Notes: generated by a model not told the origin, from the letters alone. 25,919 nt of DNA from Actinomycetota bacterium (GCA_026392265.1 JAPLCL010000069.1:1-25919); one strand, 5' to 3'. Positions 15,233 through 24,045 are shown, counted from the stretch's first letter. Translations and numbers: made by a program.

Positions 15233-16834
15233 ATGAAGGAGACCGTCCCCACCGGCCCGCCGGCCCGCCGCGCCGGCCGTATCTTCGCCGTCGCTCTGCC
15301 CACGGCTCTGGCCGTCGTCCTGCTGGCGACGCTCGCCGGGACCGCCGCGGGCATCGCCGTCCGCGGAGGCGCCGCTCCCGACGGCTCTTCTGCCTCCGAA
15401 CCCACTCCGTCGCCCACGCCCTCCCCCACCCCGACGCCTACGCCCACGCCTCCGCCCCTCGCCATCCAGCCGGACGGCGGCCTCTTCTCCCAGTTCGGCT
15501 ACGCGCCGCCGTTCACGCGCAACCTCCCCACCTTCGACAGCGCCGACCGGCCGTACATCCGCAGCCGCTCCGGCGACCCCGACTACACCGGGTTCGTGCA
15601 GACGCTGCGCGACGGCGTCTGGAGGCGCCTCGACATGCTGCGCGCCCTGCGCGCCGCCTACCCGGACTTCGCCGACACCCAAGGCGCCGGCGGCGGCCCC
15701 AACGCGCAGATCGTCTTCGACACCCAGGACCGCGCCTATACCTTGGTCACGGTACGACTCGAAAGCGACGAGCTGCGCAACGTGATGCTGTGGTCGACCG
15801 ACGGTTGCGTGACCTGGCGGGTCGTCGAGCTGCCCGCCGGGAGCATCGCCGGCGAGACCTGGGTGGGGCACAACGTCATCGAGGGGCCGCCTCTCCTCCT
15901 CGTCACCCGGGCCGAGCCGGTGGTCAACCCCGACACGGGCAAGCTGCAGCGGACGCTGTCTCTGAGCCAGCCATACTTCGCCGGCGACGGCATCGCAGTC
16001 CCGGCTCTGACGCAGATCAGCACGCGCTCTCTCGGCCAGGGCGACGGAGCCACGACGGCGAGCGCCGTGGTCTCGCACGGCCATCTCAGCTGGATCGTGT
16101 GGCTGGAAAGTACGCCGCGTCCCGGCCGCGGCTCGCCCGTCTATGTGGCGACCTACGACCGGCGGACGATGGTGCTCGGGCGCCGCATACTGCTCGCGCG
16201 TTCGCTGCTCGGCAACGACGGCCACGCGCAGCCGGGGATCGTCCTCGATTCGAAGGGCTACCTGCACGTGATCGCCGGCGCCCACGGTCACCCGTTCCAG
16301 TACAGGCAGTCGCTGGTGCCGTACGCAGCCGACGAAGGCTGGTCGCAGATCGAGCCGGTCGGGACGACGGGCTACGCGGAGCAGCCCGGGGCACTGCAGG
16401 AAGGATGCATGACGTATCTGGCCTTCATCTGCGATCAGCAGGACAGGCTCCACATCGCCTACCGCCAGTGGCGCCACAACACCGACACCTGGTTCAACGG
16501 CGCCCTGTTCGGCGCCCTGTCGTACCAGCGACACGACCCGGAGACCGGCTGGACCGCGCCGCGGCCCCTCGTCATTCCACCGTACAGGGAGTACAGCATC
16601 TACGCTCAGGCGCTCAGCCTCGATCACCGCGGGCGCCTGTACCTCTCCGCCAGCTGCATGGCCGGCTCCGAAGGATCCACCCGCAAAGCGGCCATGGAGC
16701 GCTGGCGACAGACGGGGCGCGAGGGGCCACAGCCGCCGCTGTACCTGCGTCGCATGGTGCTGGTCTCGGTGGACGGCGGCGACAACTGGCGCTTCGCTAC
16801 CACCGCCGATCTCACGCCGGGAGCGCCTGAGTGA
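15233..16834 (+). CDS. Exported BNR-repeat (BNR_4-like) beta-propeller protein
   Basis: A 533-aa protein. Basic residues near the start precede an uncleaved anchor or signal helix at about 21-44, then a Pro/Thr/Ser linker at about 57-75, typical of a spacer across the cell wall. The rest is a sialidase-type propeller: asp-box-like or BNR pieces such as WSTDGCVTWRVVE and VSVDGGDNWRF, and the segment IVLDSKGYLHVIAGAHGHPF plus ICDQQDRLHIAYRQW, which resemble BNR_4 family proteins found near polysaccharide-acting enzymes. No sialidase catalytic Arg triad or Asp/Tyr/Glu set was identified, so a binding or hydrolase role is undecided. Its TGA overlaps the ATG of the next gene by one base, implying translational coupling of the two propeller genes. 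Confidence 0.82.
   Translation: MKETVPTGPPARRAGRIFAVALPTALAVVLLATLAGTAAGIAVRGGAAPDGSSASEPTPSPTPSPTPTPTPTPPPLAIQPDGGLFSQFGYAPPFTRNLPTFDSADRPYIRSRSGDPDYTGFVQTLRDGVWRRLDMLRALRAAYPDFADTQGAGGGPNAQIVFDTQDRAYTLVTVRLESDELRNVMLWSTDGCVTWRVVELPAGSIAGETWVGHNVIEGPPLLLVTRAEPVVNPDTGKLQRTLSLSQPYFAGDGIAVPALTQISTRSLGQGDGATTASAVVSHGHLSWIVWLESTPRPGRGSPVYVATYDRRTMVLGRRILLARSLLGNDGHAQPGIVLDSKGYLHVIAGAHGHPFQYRQSLVPYAADEGWSQIEPVGTTGYAEQPGALQEGCMTYLAFICDQQDRLHIAYRQWRHNTDTWFNGALFGALSYQRHDPETGWTAPRPLVIPPYREYSIYAQALSLDHRGRLYLSASCMAGSEGSTRKAAMERWRQTGREGPQPPLYLRRMVLVSVDGGDNWRFATTADLTPGAPE
15401..15457 (+). repeat. Pro-Thr/Pro-Ser codon repeat (wall-spanning linker)
   Basis: Nineteen codons encode alternating Pro and Thr or Ser and end in PPP. 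The codons vary (CCC, CCG, CCT, ACG, ACC, ACT), so the peptide repeat is maintained without a perfect DNA repeat. It separates the membrane anchor from the propeller. Confidence 0.85.
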
Positions 16835-18774
16835 TGCGCCGGCTCGCGCTCTCGAGCGGCGGCGCACTTCTGCTCCTGCTCACGGTCCTCGCTGCCGTCG
16901 CCGCCCCCGGGCTCGCCGCCGAACCCCGCTGGCAGTGGCAGAACCCCCTGCCGCAAGGCAACTCGCTGGGCGCCGTCGATGTGGTCGACGCTCTGCGTGC
17001 CGTGGCCGTCGGCGATGCCGGCACCATCCTCCTCACGGCAGACGGCGGCTCTACCTGGACGACGACGCCCAGCGGCGTCGGCGAGACACTGTTCTCGGTG
17101 CGTATAGCGCCGACCGGCCAAGGCTTCGCGGTCGGCGCCGGCGGCGTGGTCCTCACCACCTACGACGGTGGCTTCACGTGGCAGCGACAGGTCACCTACA
17201 CCACCCAGGCCATCATGGGCGTCGACACGCCGAGCCCAGGTGAGGCCGTGGCCGTAGGCGAACACGGCCTCATCCTCCGTTCAAGCAACGGCGGGATGAC
17301 GTGGACGCGCGTCTCCAGCCACACGCCCCACAATCTGTACGCAGTCACCTTTGACGACCGTGGGCGCGGCTGGGCGGTCGGCGATCTGGGCACGCTGCGG
17401 TTCACCGGCAATCGAGGGGCCACGTGGGAGCTGCGGGGCGCCGGCGTATTTGGCGTCCTGCACGATGTCCTCATGCTCGGCAAGCGCACCGTGGTCGTGT
17501 CGGCCTCGCGCGGCAGCATCTGGCGGAGCACCGATAGCGGAGACACCTGGAAGCGCACGACGACCGCGACCTTCGACACCCTCTACGGCCTCGCGCGTGT
17601 GGATGAGAAGACCCTGATCGCGACGGGTGAGGCGGGCTCCGTGCTTCTCAGCAGCGATATGGGCCGCACCTGGCTCCCGAGCCGTCCTGTCGCCGGCGTC
17701 TCACTGTTCGGCGTCGATTTCGCCGGCGCCGCGGCGGGACTGGCCGTCGGCACCAACGGCTGCGTCATCCGCACCGCCGACGGCGGCGCGTCTTGGACGC
17801 GGGTCGGCAGCGGCCCGGCGCAACGCGTGCGAGGCCTCGCGCTGCGCGGACCCACGCAAGCCTGGGCGGTCGGCGATGGGGGCCTCGTGATGACGGCTGA
17901 TGACGGCGTCGTGTGGCGGCAGGTGCAAACACCGGCCGCCACGCGCCTCGACGCCGTGTCGTTCGCGGCCGATGGGCGCGGATGCGCCGTCGGACCCCAA
18001 GGTCTGATCATCCATACGGCGGACGATGGTGTGACGTGGAACAACGTCTCTGCGCCGACGTCCGAGGACCTCCTCGGTGTCGATCTCGAGGCGGGTGGAT
18101 GGGGATTGGCGGTCGGCGGTGGCGGGGCCGCGCTGAGCACGCCCGATGGTGGGGGGAGCTGGCAACGCCGCGACGTCGGCCTCGGCGGCGACCTGGACTT
18201 GCGCGCCGTCCAGACCTTGGACGGCGACCGTGCCGTGGCCGTGGGCGGCGATCCCTGGGGCCAGGGCCGCGGCCTGGTGGCCAGCACGTCCAACGGCGGG
18301 ATGAACTGGCGTATCGCAGAGACGGACGTGTGGGGCCAGCTGCGTGACGTGGCCTTCAGCTCCCCCCTCGAGGGGTGCGCCGTCGGCGGCGACTACGGCC
18401 CGGACGGCGACTGGCTCACCGGCGTCGTGCTGCGCACCACGGATGGCGGAGCCACCTGGCAGCGCGTGGCCGCGTCCTCAGAGGCACTGCAGGCGGTCAC
18501 CTTCGTCGACGCCCTGCACGGCTGGGCGGCCGGCGCCCGCGGCGTACTCCTGCGGACGGCCGACGGCGGGGCCAGCTGGCAGCCCGTTCTGCCGGTCACA
18601 GCCACCGGCGCCTACGCGCTCGCCTCCGGCGGCCCCGATCGCCTCTGGCTCGCCGGCGGCGGCGGGACGATCCTCTTCACCGCCGAGGGCGCCTTGACGG
18701 ACCCGGCCCCCGGTCAGGCGCCGATCAAGCTGCCGCGGCCGGGCGGCCTCACGCTCGCCAAGCTCACAGACTGA
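16834..18774 (+). CDS. Exported YCF48-like/BNR tandem-repeat protein (13 repeats)
   Basis: A 646-aa protein with a clear signal peptide (RR, Leu-rich core, PGLAA at about 25-29), so it is exported. The mature part is a run of repeats of about 43 residues, each with an AVGxxGxI(L) strand and an asp-box-like (S/T)x(D/N)xGxxW. Thirteen such boxes can be counted, for example TADGGSTW, TYDGGFTW, SSNGGMTW, STDSGDTW, TADDGVTW and TTDGGATW. This suits two adjacent propellers of six to seven blades. The family includes YCF48/HCF136, a photosystem II assembly factor, but nothing photosynthetic is nearby, so the plant name should not be taken as function. ATG 16834 overlaps the stop of the BNR gene. The 3' end overlaps the end of the oppositely oriented HAD gene by 11 nt. 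Confidence 0.87.
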   Translation: MRRLALSSGGALLLLLTVLAAVAAPGLAAEPRWQWQNPLPQGNSLGAVDVVDALRAVAVGDAGTILLTADGGSTWTTTPSGVGETLFSVRIAPTGQGFAVGAGGVVLTTYDGGFTWQRQVTYTTQAIMGVDTPSPGEAVAVGEHGLILRSSNGGMTWTRVSSHTPHNLYAVTFDDRGRGWAVGDLGTLRFTGNRGATWELRGAGVFGVLHDVLMLGKRTVVVSASRGSIWRSTDSGDTWKRTTTATFDTLYGLARVDEKTLIATGEAGSVLLSSDMGRTWLPSRPVAGVSLFGVDFAGAAAGLAVGTNGCVIRTADGGASWTRVGSGPAQRVRGLALRGPTQAWAVGDGGLVMTADDGVVWRQVQTPAATRLDAVSFAADGRGCAVGPQGLIIHTADDGVTWNNVSAPTSEDLLGVDLEAGGWGLAVGGGGAALSTPDGGGSWQRRDVGLGGDLDLRAVQTLDGDRAVAVGGDPWGQGRGLVASTSNGGMNWRIAETDVWGQLRDVAFSSPLEGCAVGGDYGPDGDWLTGVVLRTTDGGATWQRVAASSEALQAVTFVDALHGWAAGARGVLLRTADGGASWQPVLPVTATGAYALASGGPDRLWLAGGGGTILFTAEGALTDPAPGQAPIKLPRPGGLTLAKLTD

Positions 18775-19498
18775 GCGCTGCCGGCAGCTCCGTCAGCGAC
18801 TCGATGCGCGGCAGCGGCGCGCCGACGGCTCGACCGCCGCGGTCGAGCAGGATCGCGCCGCAGCCACACGCCAGAGCGCCGCTCACGTCGTCCTCGGCGC
18901 TGTCGCCGACCATCACAGCGGCCTGCGGGGCAACGTCCAACCGTTCGAGCATGGTCTCGAACATCGCGGCCGCCGGCTTCACCACACCGACATCGGCGCT
19001 GGAGACACTGGCGCAGATGAAGTCGTCGAGGGCGAAGTGCGCGACGACCTCCTCAAGACTGTGACCGAGTGCGTTGGAGACCAGCGCAGCGCGCACTCCT
19101 GCATCTCGCAGCGCGCGCAGGCACGGCATGACGTCGTCGTAGAGCCCGAAGTTCTCGGCTCTCGACCAGGCCGCGGCGATCGCCGCGGCCGTCTCTTCGA
19201 CCGCGTGAGGCGGACCACCGCCCAGCCCCTCGATGATCGCGTGGGCGATGACCGCCAGCAGCCCGTCGTCGTGGGCTTCGCCGATGCGGAGCCGCCGCTC
19301 TTTGGCGGCGGCGTAGGCGGCGCGCTCCGCCCGCGGCCAGCGCCCCGCGTCGAGCTCGAGCCCGAAGCGCGCGCCGGCGCGCACGTACCCCGGCGCCTCG
19401 AACTGATCGCTCGGGCGCAGCAGCGTGTAGTCCAGGTCGAACATGACCAGCTCCGGGGTGGGCAACGGGAGGGAGAGAGCCGAGGGCGTCACGCGCAT
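18764..19498 (-). CDS. HAD-superfamily phosphatase, last gene of the glycine/lipoate operon
   Basis: A 244-aa HAD hydrolase with all four motifs: DLDYTL with nucleophile Asp21 and acid Asp23, VSNA (motif II), the Lys of VVKPAAAMF (motif III) and GDSAEDD (motif IV). The helical cap of about 100 residues between motifs I and II makes it subfamily I, like phosphoglycolate phosphatase and YjjG-type nucleotidases. The specific substrate cannot be read from sequence. ATG 19498 lies within the lipA end (10-nt overlap); GTG 19492 is a possible alternative. Position in the operon may hint at a glycolate/glyoxylate/glycine link or at metabolite repair, but this is speculation. Confidence 0.9.
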   Translation of the reverse strand: MRVTPSALSLPLPTPELVMFDLDYTLLRPSDQFEAPGYVRAGARFGLELDAGRWPRAERAAYAAAKERRLRIGEAHDDGLLAVIAHAIIEGLGGGPPHAVEETAAAIAAAWSRAENFGLYDDVMPCLRALRDAGVRAALVSNALGHSLEEVVAHFALDDFICASVSSADVGVVKPAAAMFETMLERLDVAPQAAVMVGDSAEDDVSGALACGCGAILLDRGGRAVGAPLPRIESLTELPAALSL

Positions 19499-20454
19499 GA
19501 CCTGCCGCCGGCCGGCCGCTCCAGCAGCTCGCCGGCGCGGTACGACGAGCGCACGAACGGCGCCGCGGCGACCTGCAGGCCGAGAGCGGCGCCGCGTTTT
19601 TCGTACGCCGCGAACTCCTGCGGTGCGACGTAGCGCGCCACGGGCAGACGATCAGCGTCGGGCTGCAGGTACTGGCCGATGGTCACCGCGTCGACGCCGG
19701 CGGCGGCGCAATCGCCGAGGACCGCTTCGACCTCCGCCGTGCGTTCTCCGAGCCCCACCATGAGACCGCTCTTGACCAGCGGCCTCGCGAGGGCAGCTCT
19801 CCCCGGCGCCGGCGCGCCCGCCCCGCCGCGCACGCCTTCGCTCGCGGCGGAGGTCGCGGCGTGCGCCCAGGATGCCGCCCGCCGCAAGAGCTGCAGCGAG
19901 CGCTCGTAGTCGGCCTGCGGTCGCACCTCGGCGTACAGGCGCGGCACTGTCTCGAGGTTGTGGTTGAGTACATCGGGACGGGCGGCGAGAACGGCGGCAA
20001 GTGCGGCCTCGTCGCCGCCCAGGTCGGGGATCAGCACCTCGACGGTGGCCGCCGGCAGCTCGGCGCGCACGGCCTCGACGACGGCGGCGAAGGCGCTCGC
20101 CCCGCTGTCAGCCAGGTCGTCGCGGGTCACGCTCGTGATGACGACGTGGCGCAGGCCGAGGCGCCCGGCCGCTTCGGCAACGCGCCGCGGTTCGTCGGCG
20201 TCGACTGCCGGCGTCGGACCCGCGCCGGCGATCGAGCAGAAGCGGCAGCCGCGCGTACACGTGTTGCCGAGGATCAGGAACGTCGCCGTGCCGGAGGAGT
20301 AGCACTCGCTCTTGTTGGGGCAGCGCGCCTCGCGGCAGACGGTGTGCAGCTCGAGCTCGTCGAGCAGGGCGCCGGTAGCACGATACCGCCGCGGCTCCGG
20401 CGCCTTGACCTTGAGCCATGCGGGCTTGCGCCGTCGAGCTGGTGCGTCGCTCAT
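19489..20454 (-). CDS. lipA: Lipoyl synthase LipA (radical SAM) with an Ala/Gly/Pro-rich insertion
   Basis: Inserts two sulfurs into protein-bound octanoyl groups. The 321-aa protein has both iron-sulfur motifs: the auxiliary cluster Cys40-Cys45-Cys51 (CREARCPNKSEC) and the radical SAM cluster Cys66-Cys70-Cys73 (CTRGCRFC). It also has the VTRDDL segment, the ETVPRLY segment and the C-terminal RSSY that completes the auxiliary cluster. Unusual: about 25-30 residues rich in Ala, Gly, Pro and Arg (about 195-226) are inserted before KSGLMVGLGE, where typical LipA has only a short linker. The reading frame is intact across it. It lies 19 nt after lpdA and overlaps the HAD gene by 10 nt. Its substrate here should be octanoyl-GcvH loaded by the LipM-like enzyme. 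Confidence 0.95.
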   Translation of the reverse strand: MSDAPARRRKPAWLKVKAPEPRRYRATGALLDELELHTVCREARCPNKSECYSSGTATFLILGNTCTRGCRFCSIAGAGPTPAVDADEPRRVAEAAGRLGLRHVVITSVTRDDLADSGASAFAAVVEAVRAELPAATVEVLIPDLGGDEAALAAVLAARPDVLNHNLETVPRLYAEVRPQADYERSLQLLRRAASWAHAATSAASEGVRGGAGAPAPGRAALARPLVKSGLMVGLGERTAEVEAVLGDCAAAGVDAVTIGQYLQPDADRLPVARYVAPQEFAAYEKRGAALGLQVAAAPFVRSSYRAGELLERPAGGRSCA

Positions 20455-20473
20455 CGGCTCGCCAGCCTGCCAG

Positions 20474-21844
20474 TCACAGGCTGTGTACGCCGCGGCCCAT
20501 ACCGCCCAGCGCCGCCTCCCCGACTGCTTCAGCCAGCGTGGGATGCGCGTGGATGGTCACGGCCACGTCGGCCAGCGTAAGGCCGGCGTGCACCGCCAGA
20601 GCGAGCTCGTGCACGAGCTCCGTGACATGCGGCCCGATCAGGCTGGCGCCGAGCACCCGGCCGCCGCCCGGCTCGCAGACGACGCGTACGAAGCCGTCGG
20701 GCTCGCCTTCAATCACGGCCTTGGAGTTGCCGTTGAAGCGCACCTGGGCGACCTCGTGCGCGACGCCCGCCGCCGCGGCCGCATCCTCGGTGAGCCCGCA
20801 CGAGGCGACCTCAGGCGAGCTGAACACGCAGCTGGGGACGAGCGACCGATCGCACTCGAGCGCCGCGCCGGTGACGGCGTTCTCGGCGGCGATCATGCCC
20901 TGGTGGTAGGCCCAGTGGGCGAGGAGCGGCGGGCCGGCCACGTCACCCGCCGCGAAGACACCGCCGAGCGTGGTGAGGCAGGTCTCGTCGGTGACCACAA
21001 AGCCGCGCGCGTCGATCTCCACGCCGGCCTCCGCGTAGCCCATGCCGGCGCTGAGCGGCCTGCGGCCGACGGCGACCAGCACGCGCGCGGCGGTGAGCTC
21101 GCGGCCGCCGGCGAGGCTGATGGTGACGCCGGCCGCCGAGCTTACTGACGCTTCCACCGCGGTCTTCACGTGCACGGCGATGCCGTTCTTCTTGAAGGCT
21201 TGCTGCAAGGTCCTCCCGGTGCGCTTGTCCTCGCCGGGCAGGAGCTGATCGAGCATCTCGACGACGGTGACCTCGGTGCCCAGACGGGCGAAGACGCTGG
21301 CGAACTCGCAGCCGATCACGCCGCCGCCGACGATGAGCAGGCTCTCGGGGACGTGGTCGATGACGAGCAGCTCGTCGCTGGTCATGAGGCGCGGGTCGCT
21401 CCAGTCGAAGAGGCCCATGCGCACCGGCTCGGAGCCGCTGGCGAGGATCACCGCGTCGCCGGCCAGCTCGCGGCCGTCGTCGAGGCGCAGGCGGCCGGGG
21501 CCGGCGAGCGTAGCCCGCCCGGCCACGACCTCGACCTTGCGCGCCTTGAGCAGGTGCGCGACCCCGTCACGAAGCTGCGCCGTGACGGCGTCCTTGCGGG
21601 CCATGAAGGCGGCGAAGTCCAGGCTGACCGGGCCCGTCTGCACGCCGAAAGCGCCCGCCTCGCGGGCCGCGTGCAGCCGCTGGGCGCCGGCGACCATGGC
21701 CTTGGTCGGGATGCAGCCGCGGTTCAGGCAGGTGCCGCCGATCTCGCGGGCCTCGACGAGCGTCACCTCGGCGCCCAGCTGCGCGGCGCGCCCGGCGGCC
21801 ACGTAGCCGGCAGGCCCGCCGCCGAGCACCAGGATCTTCGTCAT
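20474..21844 (-). CDS. lpdA: Dihydrolipoyl dehydrogenase (L-protein of the glycine cleavage system)
   Basis: FAD enzyme that reoxidises dihydrolipoyl-GcvH with NAD+. It has an N-terminal FAD-binding GGGPAGYVAA, the redox pair in GGTCLNRGCIPTK (Cys39 and Cys44), the NAD-binding GGGVIGCEFA, the second FAD contact VFAAGDV and the C-terminal HAHPTLAEAV with the His/Glu active-site dyad. About 456 aa, the usual length. Two ATG codons occur in tandem; GAGGAGG at 21850-21856 is 2 nt from ATG 21847 but 5 nt from ATG 21844, so the second is preferred. It starts 13 nt after the LipM-like gene. Besides GcvH it could serve other lipoyl enzymes encoded elsewhere. Confidence 0.96.
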   Translation of the reverse strand: MTKILVLGGGPAGYVAAGRAAQLGAEVTLVEAREIGGTCLNRGCIPTKAMVAGAQRLHAAREAGAFGVQTGPVSLDFAAFMARKDAVTAQLRDGVAHLLKARKVEVVAGRATLAGPGRLRLDDGRELAGDAVILASGSEPVRMGLFDWSDPRLMTSDELLVIDHVPESLLIVGGGVIGCEFASVFARLGTEVTVVEMLDQLLPGEDKRTGRTLQQAFKKNGIAVHVKTAVEASVSSAAGVTISLAGGRELTAARVLVAVGRRPLSAGMGYAEAGVEIDARGFVVTDETCLTTLGGVFAAGDVAGPPLLAHWAYHQGMIAAENAVTGAALECDRSLVPSCVFSSPEVASCGLTEDAAAAAGVAHEVAQVRFNGNSKAVIEGEPDGFVRVVCEPGGGRVLGASLIGPHVTELVHELALAVHAGLTLADVAVTIHAHPTLAEAVGEAALGGMGRGVHSL

Positions 21845-21849
21845 CATTG

Positions 21850-21856
21850 CCTCCTC
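21850..21856 (-). promoter_or_regulatory. Ribosome-binding site deciding between two lpdA ATGs
   Basis: GAGGAGG lies 2 nt from ATG 21847 and 5 nt from ATG 21844. The latter spacing is the more workable one. Confidence 0.7.
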
Positions 21857-21857
21857 G

Positions 21858-22535
21858 TCAAACCGCGAGCCGCTGAAGAGCGGCTTCGAGCCGCACCAGC
21901 ACGCGTTTCCAGATCATCTCCGGCGCCAGCACGTAGCCGGCGCCGGCCAACCCGTCACCCTGCCAAGGCTCACCGAGCAGAGTCTCTGCGACCTGCGCCA
22001 GCTCGTCTGGAGGACGCCGCTCGAGCACCGACCCGTGCACGAGCACCCTCTCGCCGCGGCGCGCCTGGGCGACGGCGACCAGCTTCTCGCCGCGCGCCGT
22101 CAGGTCGTGCCGCAACACGCTCGCAAAGCACAAGGCGGAGCGCTGGTAGACGGACTCGCGCCCGCCGTCCAGCGTGACCCCGAGCGCCTCGAGAGCGCCA
22201 GCGAAGGCGCCGGACACGACATCGTACGGCTTCGTCACGTCGGCGCCGGCGCGTGTGCCGGCGCCGAGCGCTCCCGCAGGGAAGGCTACGGCGAACGACC
22301 ACTCGAAGCCTTCGCCGTGAAGCACCGCGCGGCCGCCGGAGGGCCGCCGCACCACGTCGAAGGGCAGCCCCGGCACCGGCTCGTACTTCTGGAACTTGCC
22401 CAGGGACAGCGCCGGCGGCGCCCACGTATAGCGCCGCGCCATGACTGCGTCCACCGTCTCGAGCAAGCCGGTGTCCAACGCCATCTGTGCGCCGCCGGCG
22501 GCGCGCAGCTCGGGCAGGATCTTGACGATGCTCAC
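21858..22535 (-). CDS. Lipoate/octanoate-protein transferase, LipM-like (BPL/LplA/LipB superfamily)
   Basis: A 225-aa acyltransferase. The signature RRPSGGRAVLH (63-73), KLVAVAQARR (151-160) and VLVHGSVL match the lipoate ligase/octanoyltransferase fold. Cys136 in SALCF occupies the place of the acyl-thioester cysteine of LipM, and Lys151 that of the conserved lysine. This favours an octanoyl transferase (octanoyl-ACP to GcvH), which would pair with LipA in the same operon, over an ATP-dependent ligase, although salvage cannot be excluded. Slightly short compared with LipM (about 275 aa). The GTG at 22535 has AAAGGG six bases upstream. It lies 28 nt after gcvPB. Confidence 0.85.
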   Translation of the reverse strand: MSIVKILPELRAAGGAQMALDTGLLETVDAVMARRYTWAPPALSLGKFQKYEPVPGLPFDVVRRPSGGRAVLHGEGFEWSFAVAFPAGALGAGTRAGADVTKPYDVVSGAFAGALEALGVTLDGGRESVYQRSALCFASVLRHDLTARGEKLVAVAQARRGERVLVHGSVLERRPPDELAQVAETLLGEPWQGDGLAGAGYVLAPEMIWKRVLVRLEAALQRLAV

Positions 22536-22563
22536 GAGTGGCCCTTTGGGGACAGCCGGCGCC

Positions 22564-24045
22564 TCAGGCGCAGCTCCGGCCGTCCTCCGCGAACCTCTGG
22601 CGCAGCACGGGGTGACGGGCGGCTTCGGCTTCGTCGAGCCGCCGCACCGGCATCGTGAGCGGCGCCTCGCGCAGCATCTCCGGATCGCTCACGGCCTCGG
22701 CGGCGACGGCGCGCAGCGCCTCGATCGTGCGATCGAGGTCCTCGCGCGACTCCGTCTCGGTGGGTTCGATCATGAGCGCCTCGTCGACGAGCAGCGGGAA
22801 GTACGTCGTGGGTGGATGCACGCCGTAGTCCAGCAGCCGCTTGGCCACGTCCAGAGCGCGCACGCCATGCTCCTTGAGCGGCGAGGCCGAGGCCACGAAC
22901 TCGTGCATGCAGCGACGCTCGTAAGGCACGTCGTACAGATCCTTGATGCCCTCCATCACGTAGTTAGCGTTGAGCACGGCCATCTCGCTCACGCGCCGCA
23001 GGCCCTCGGGGCCGAGACCCCGAATGTAGGTGAAGGCGCGTACCAGCACGCCGAAGTTGCCGTAGAACGTGCGGACCCTGCCGATGGACTGGGGTCGGTC
23101 GTCTTCGAAGAAGAAGCGACCGTCTGCCGCCTTGCCGATCCGCGGCACGGGCAGAAACGGCGCCAGCGTATCGCGCACCGCGATCGGCCCGGCGCCGGGG
23201 CCGCCGCCGCCGTGAGGCGTACTGAACGTCTTGTGGGTGTTGAAGTGCACCACGTCGAAGCCCATGTCGCCGGGGCGGCTGATGCCGAGCACGGCGTTGC
23301 TGTTGGCGCCGTCGTAGTAGAGCAGGCCGCCGGCCTCGTGCACGAGCCGGGCGATCTCCGTGATGTTCTCGTCGAACACGCCGAGTGTATTGGGGTTCGT
23401 GAGCATGAGACCGGCCAGGTCGTCGTCGAGCAGCGCCCTGAGGGCCTCGAGATCGACGCCGCCGCGCGCGTCGCTGGTGACGGCGACGGGCTCGTACCCC
23501 GCCATGATGACGCTGGCCGGGTTCGTGCCGTGGGCGGTGTCGGGGATGATGATGCGCTGAGGGTCGCGCCCCTGCGCGCGATGATAGGCGCGCATGACGA
23601 GCAGGCCGGTGAGCTCGCCGTGGGCGCCGGCCGCCGGCTGCAGGGTGGTGGCGTGGAGGCCGGCGATCTCGGCCAGCCACTGCTCGAGCTCGCACATCAG
23701 CTCGAGGGCGCCCTGGACGAGCGCCTCTGGCTGGTACGGGTGCAAGCCGGCGAAGCCCTCCAGGCGGCTGACCACCTCGTTGATCTTCGGGTTGTACTTC
23801 ATCGTGCAGGAGCCCAGCGGGTAGCTGCCGCTCTCGACGCCGAAGTTGAGCGTCGAGAGGTGCGTGAAGTGGCGCAGGAGGTCGAGCTCACTGACCTCCG
23901 GCAGACGCGCGGGAGCGGTACGTCGCAGGCCGGCAGGGACCAGGTCCTCCAGAGGGAGCTCGGGCACGTCGCTGGCCGGCAGGCTGTAGGCCCGCCGGGC
24001 GCAGCACGACTTCTCGTAGATCGTGCGCCGGTCCGCGCTACGCAT
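22564..24045 (-). CDS. gcvPB: Glycine dehydrogenase (decarboxylating) subunit 2, GcvPB
   Basis: The PLP-bearing half of the P-protein; with GcvPA it decarboxylates glycine and transfers the aminomethyl group to lipoyl-GcvH. 493 aa, the usual length. Recognisable segments are FGVESGSYPLGSCTMKYNPK near residue 75, the DTAHGTNPAS motif, and NTHKTFSTPHGGGGPGAGP with the PLP lysine at Lys272. ATG 24045 is preferred because GGAGG lies six bases upstream and because the longer frame to 24204 is shadow of gcvPA. It overlaps the end of gcvPA by 8 nt, as expected for a stoichiometric heterodimer. Confidence 0.97.
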   Translation of the reverse strand: MRSADRRTIYEKSCCARRAYSLPASDVPELPLEDLVPAGLRRTAPARLPEVSELDLLRHFTHLSTLNFGVESGSYPLGSCTMKYNPKINEVVSRLEGFAGLHPYQPEALVQGALELMCELEQWLAEIAGLHATTLQPAAGAHGELTGLLVMRAYHRAQGRDPQRIIIPDTAHGTNPASVIMAGYEPVAVTSDARGGVDLEALRALLDDDLAGLMLTNPNTLGVFDENITEIARLVHEAGGLLYYDGANSNAVLGISRPGDMGFDVVHFNTHKTFSTPHGGGGPGAGPIAVRDTLAPFLPVPRIGKAADGRFFFEDDRPQSIGRVRTFYGNFGVLVRAFTYIRGLGPEGLRRVSEMAVLNANYVMEGIKDLYDVPYERRCMHEFVASASPLKEHGVRALDVAKRLLDYGVHPPTTYFPLLVDEALMIEPTETESREDLDRTIEALRAVAAEAVSDPEMLREAPLTMPVRRLDEAEAARHPVLRQRFAEDGRSCA

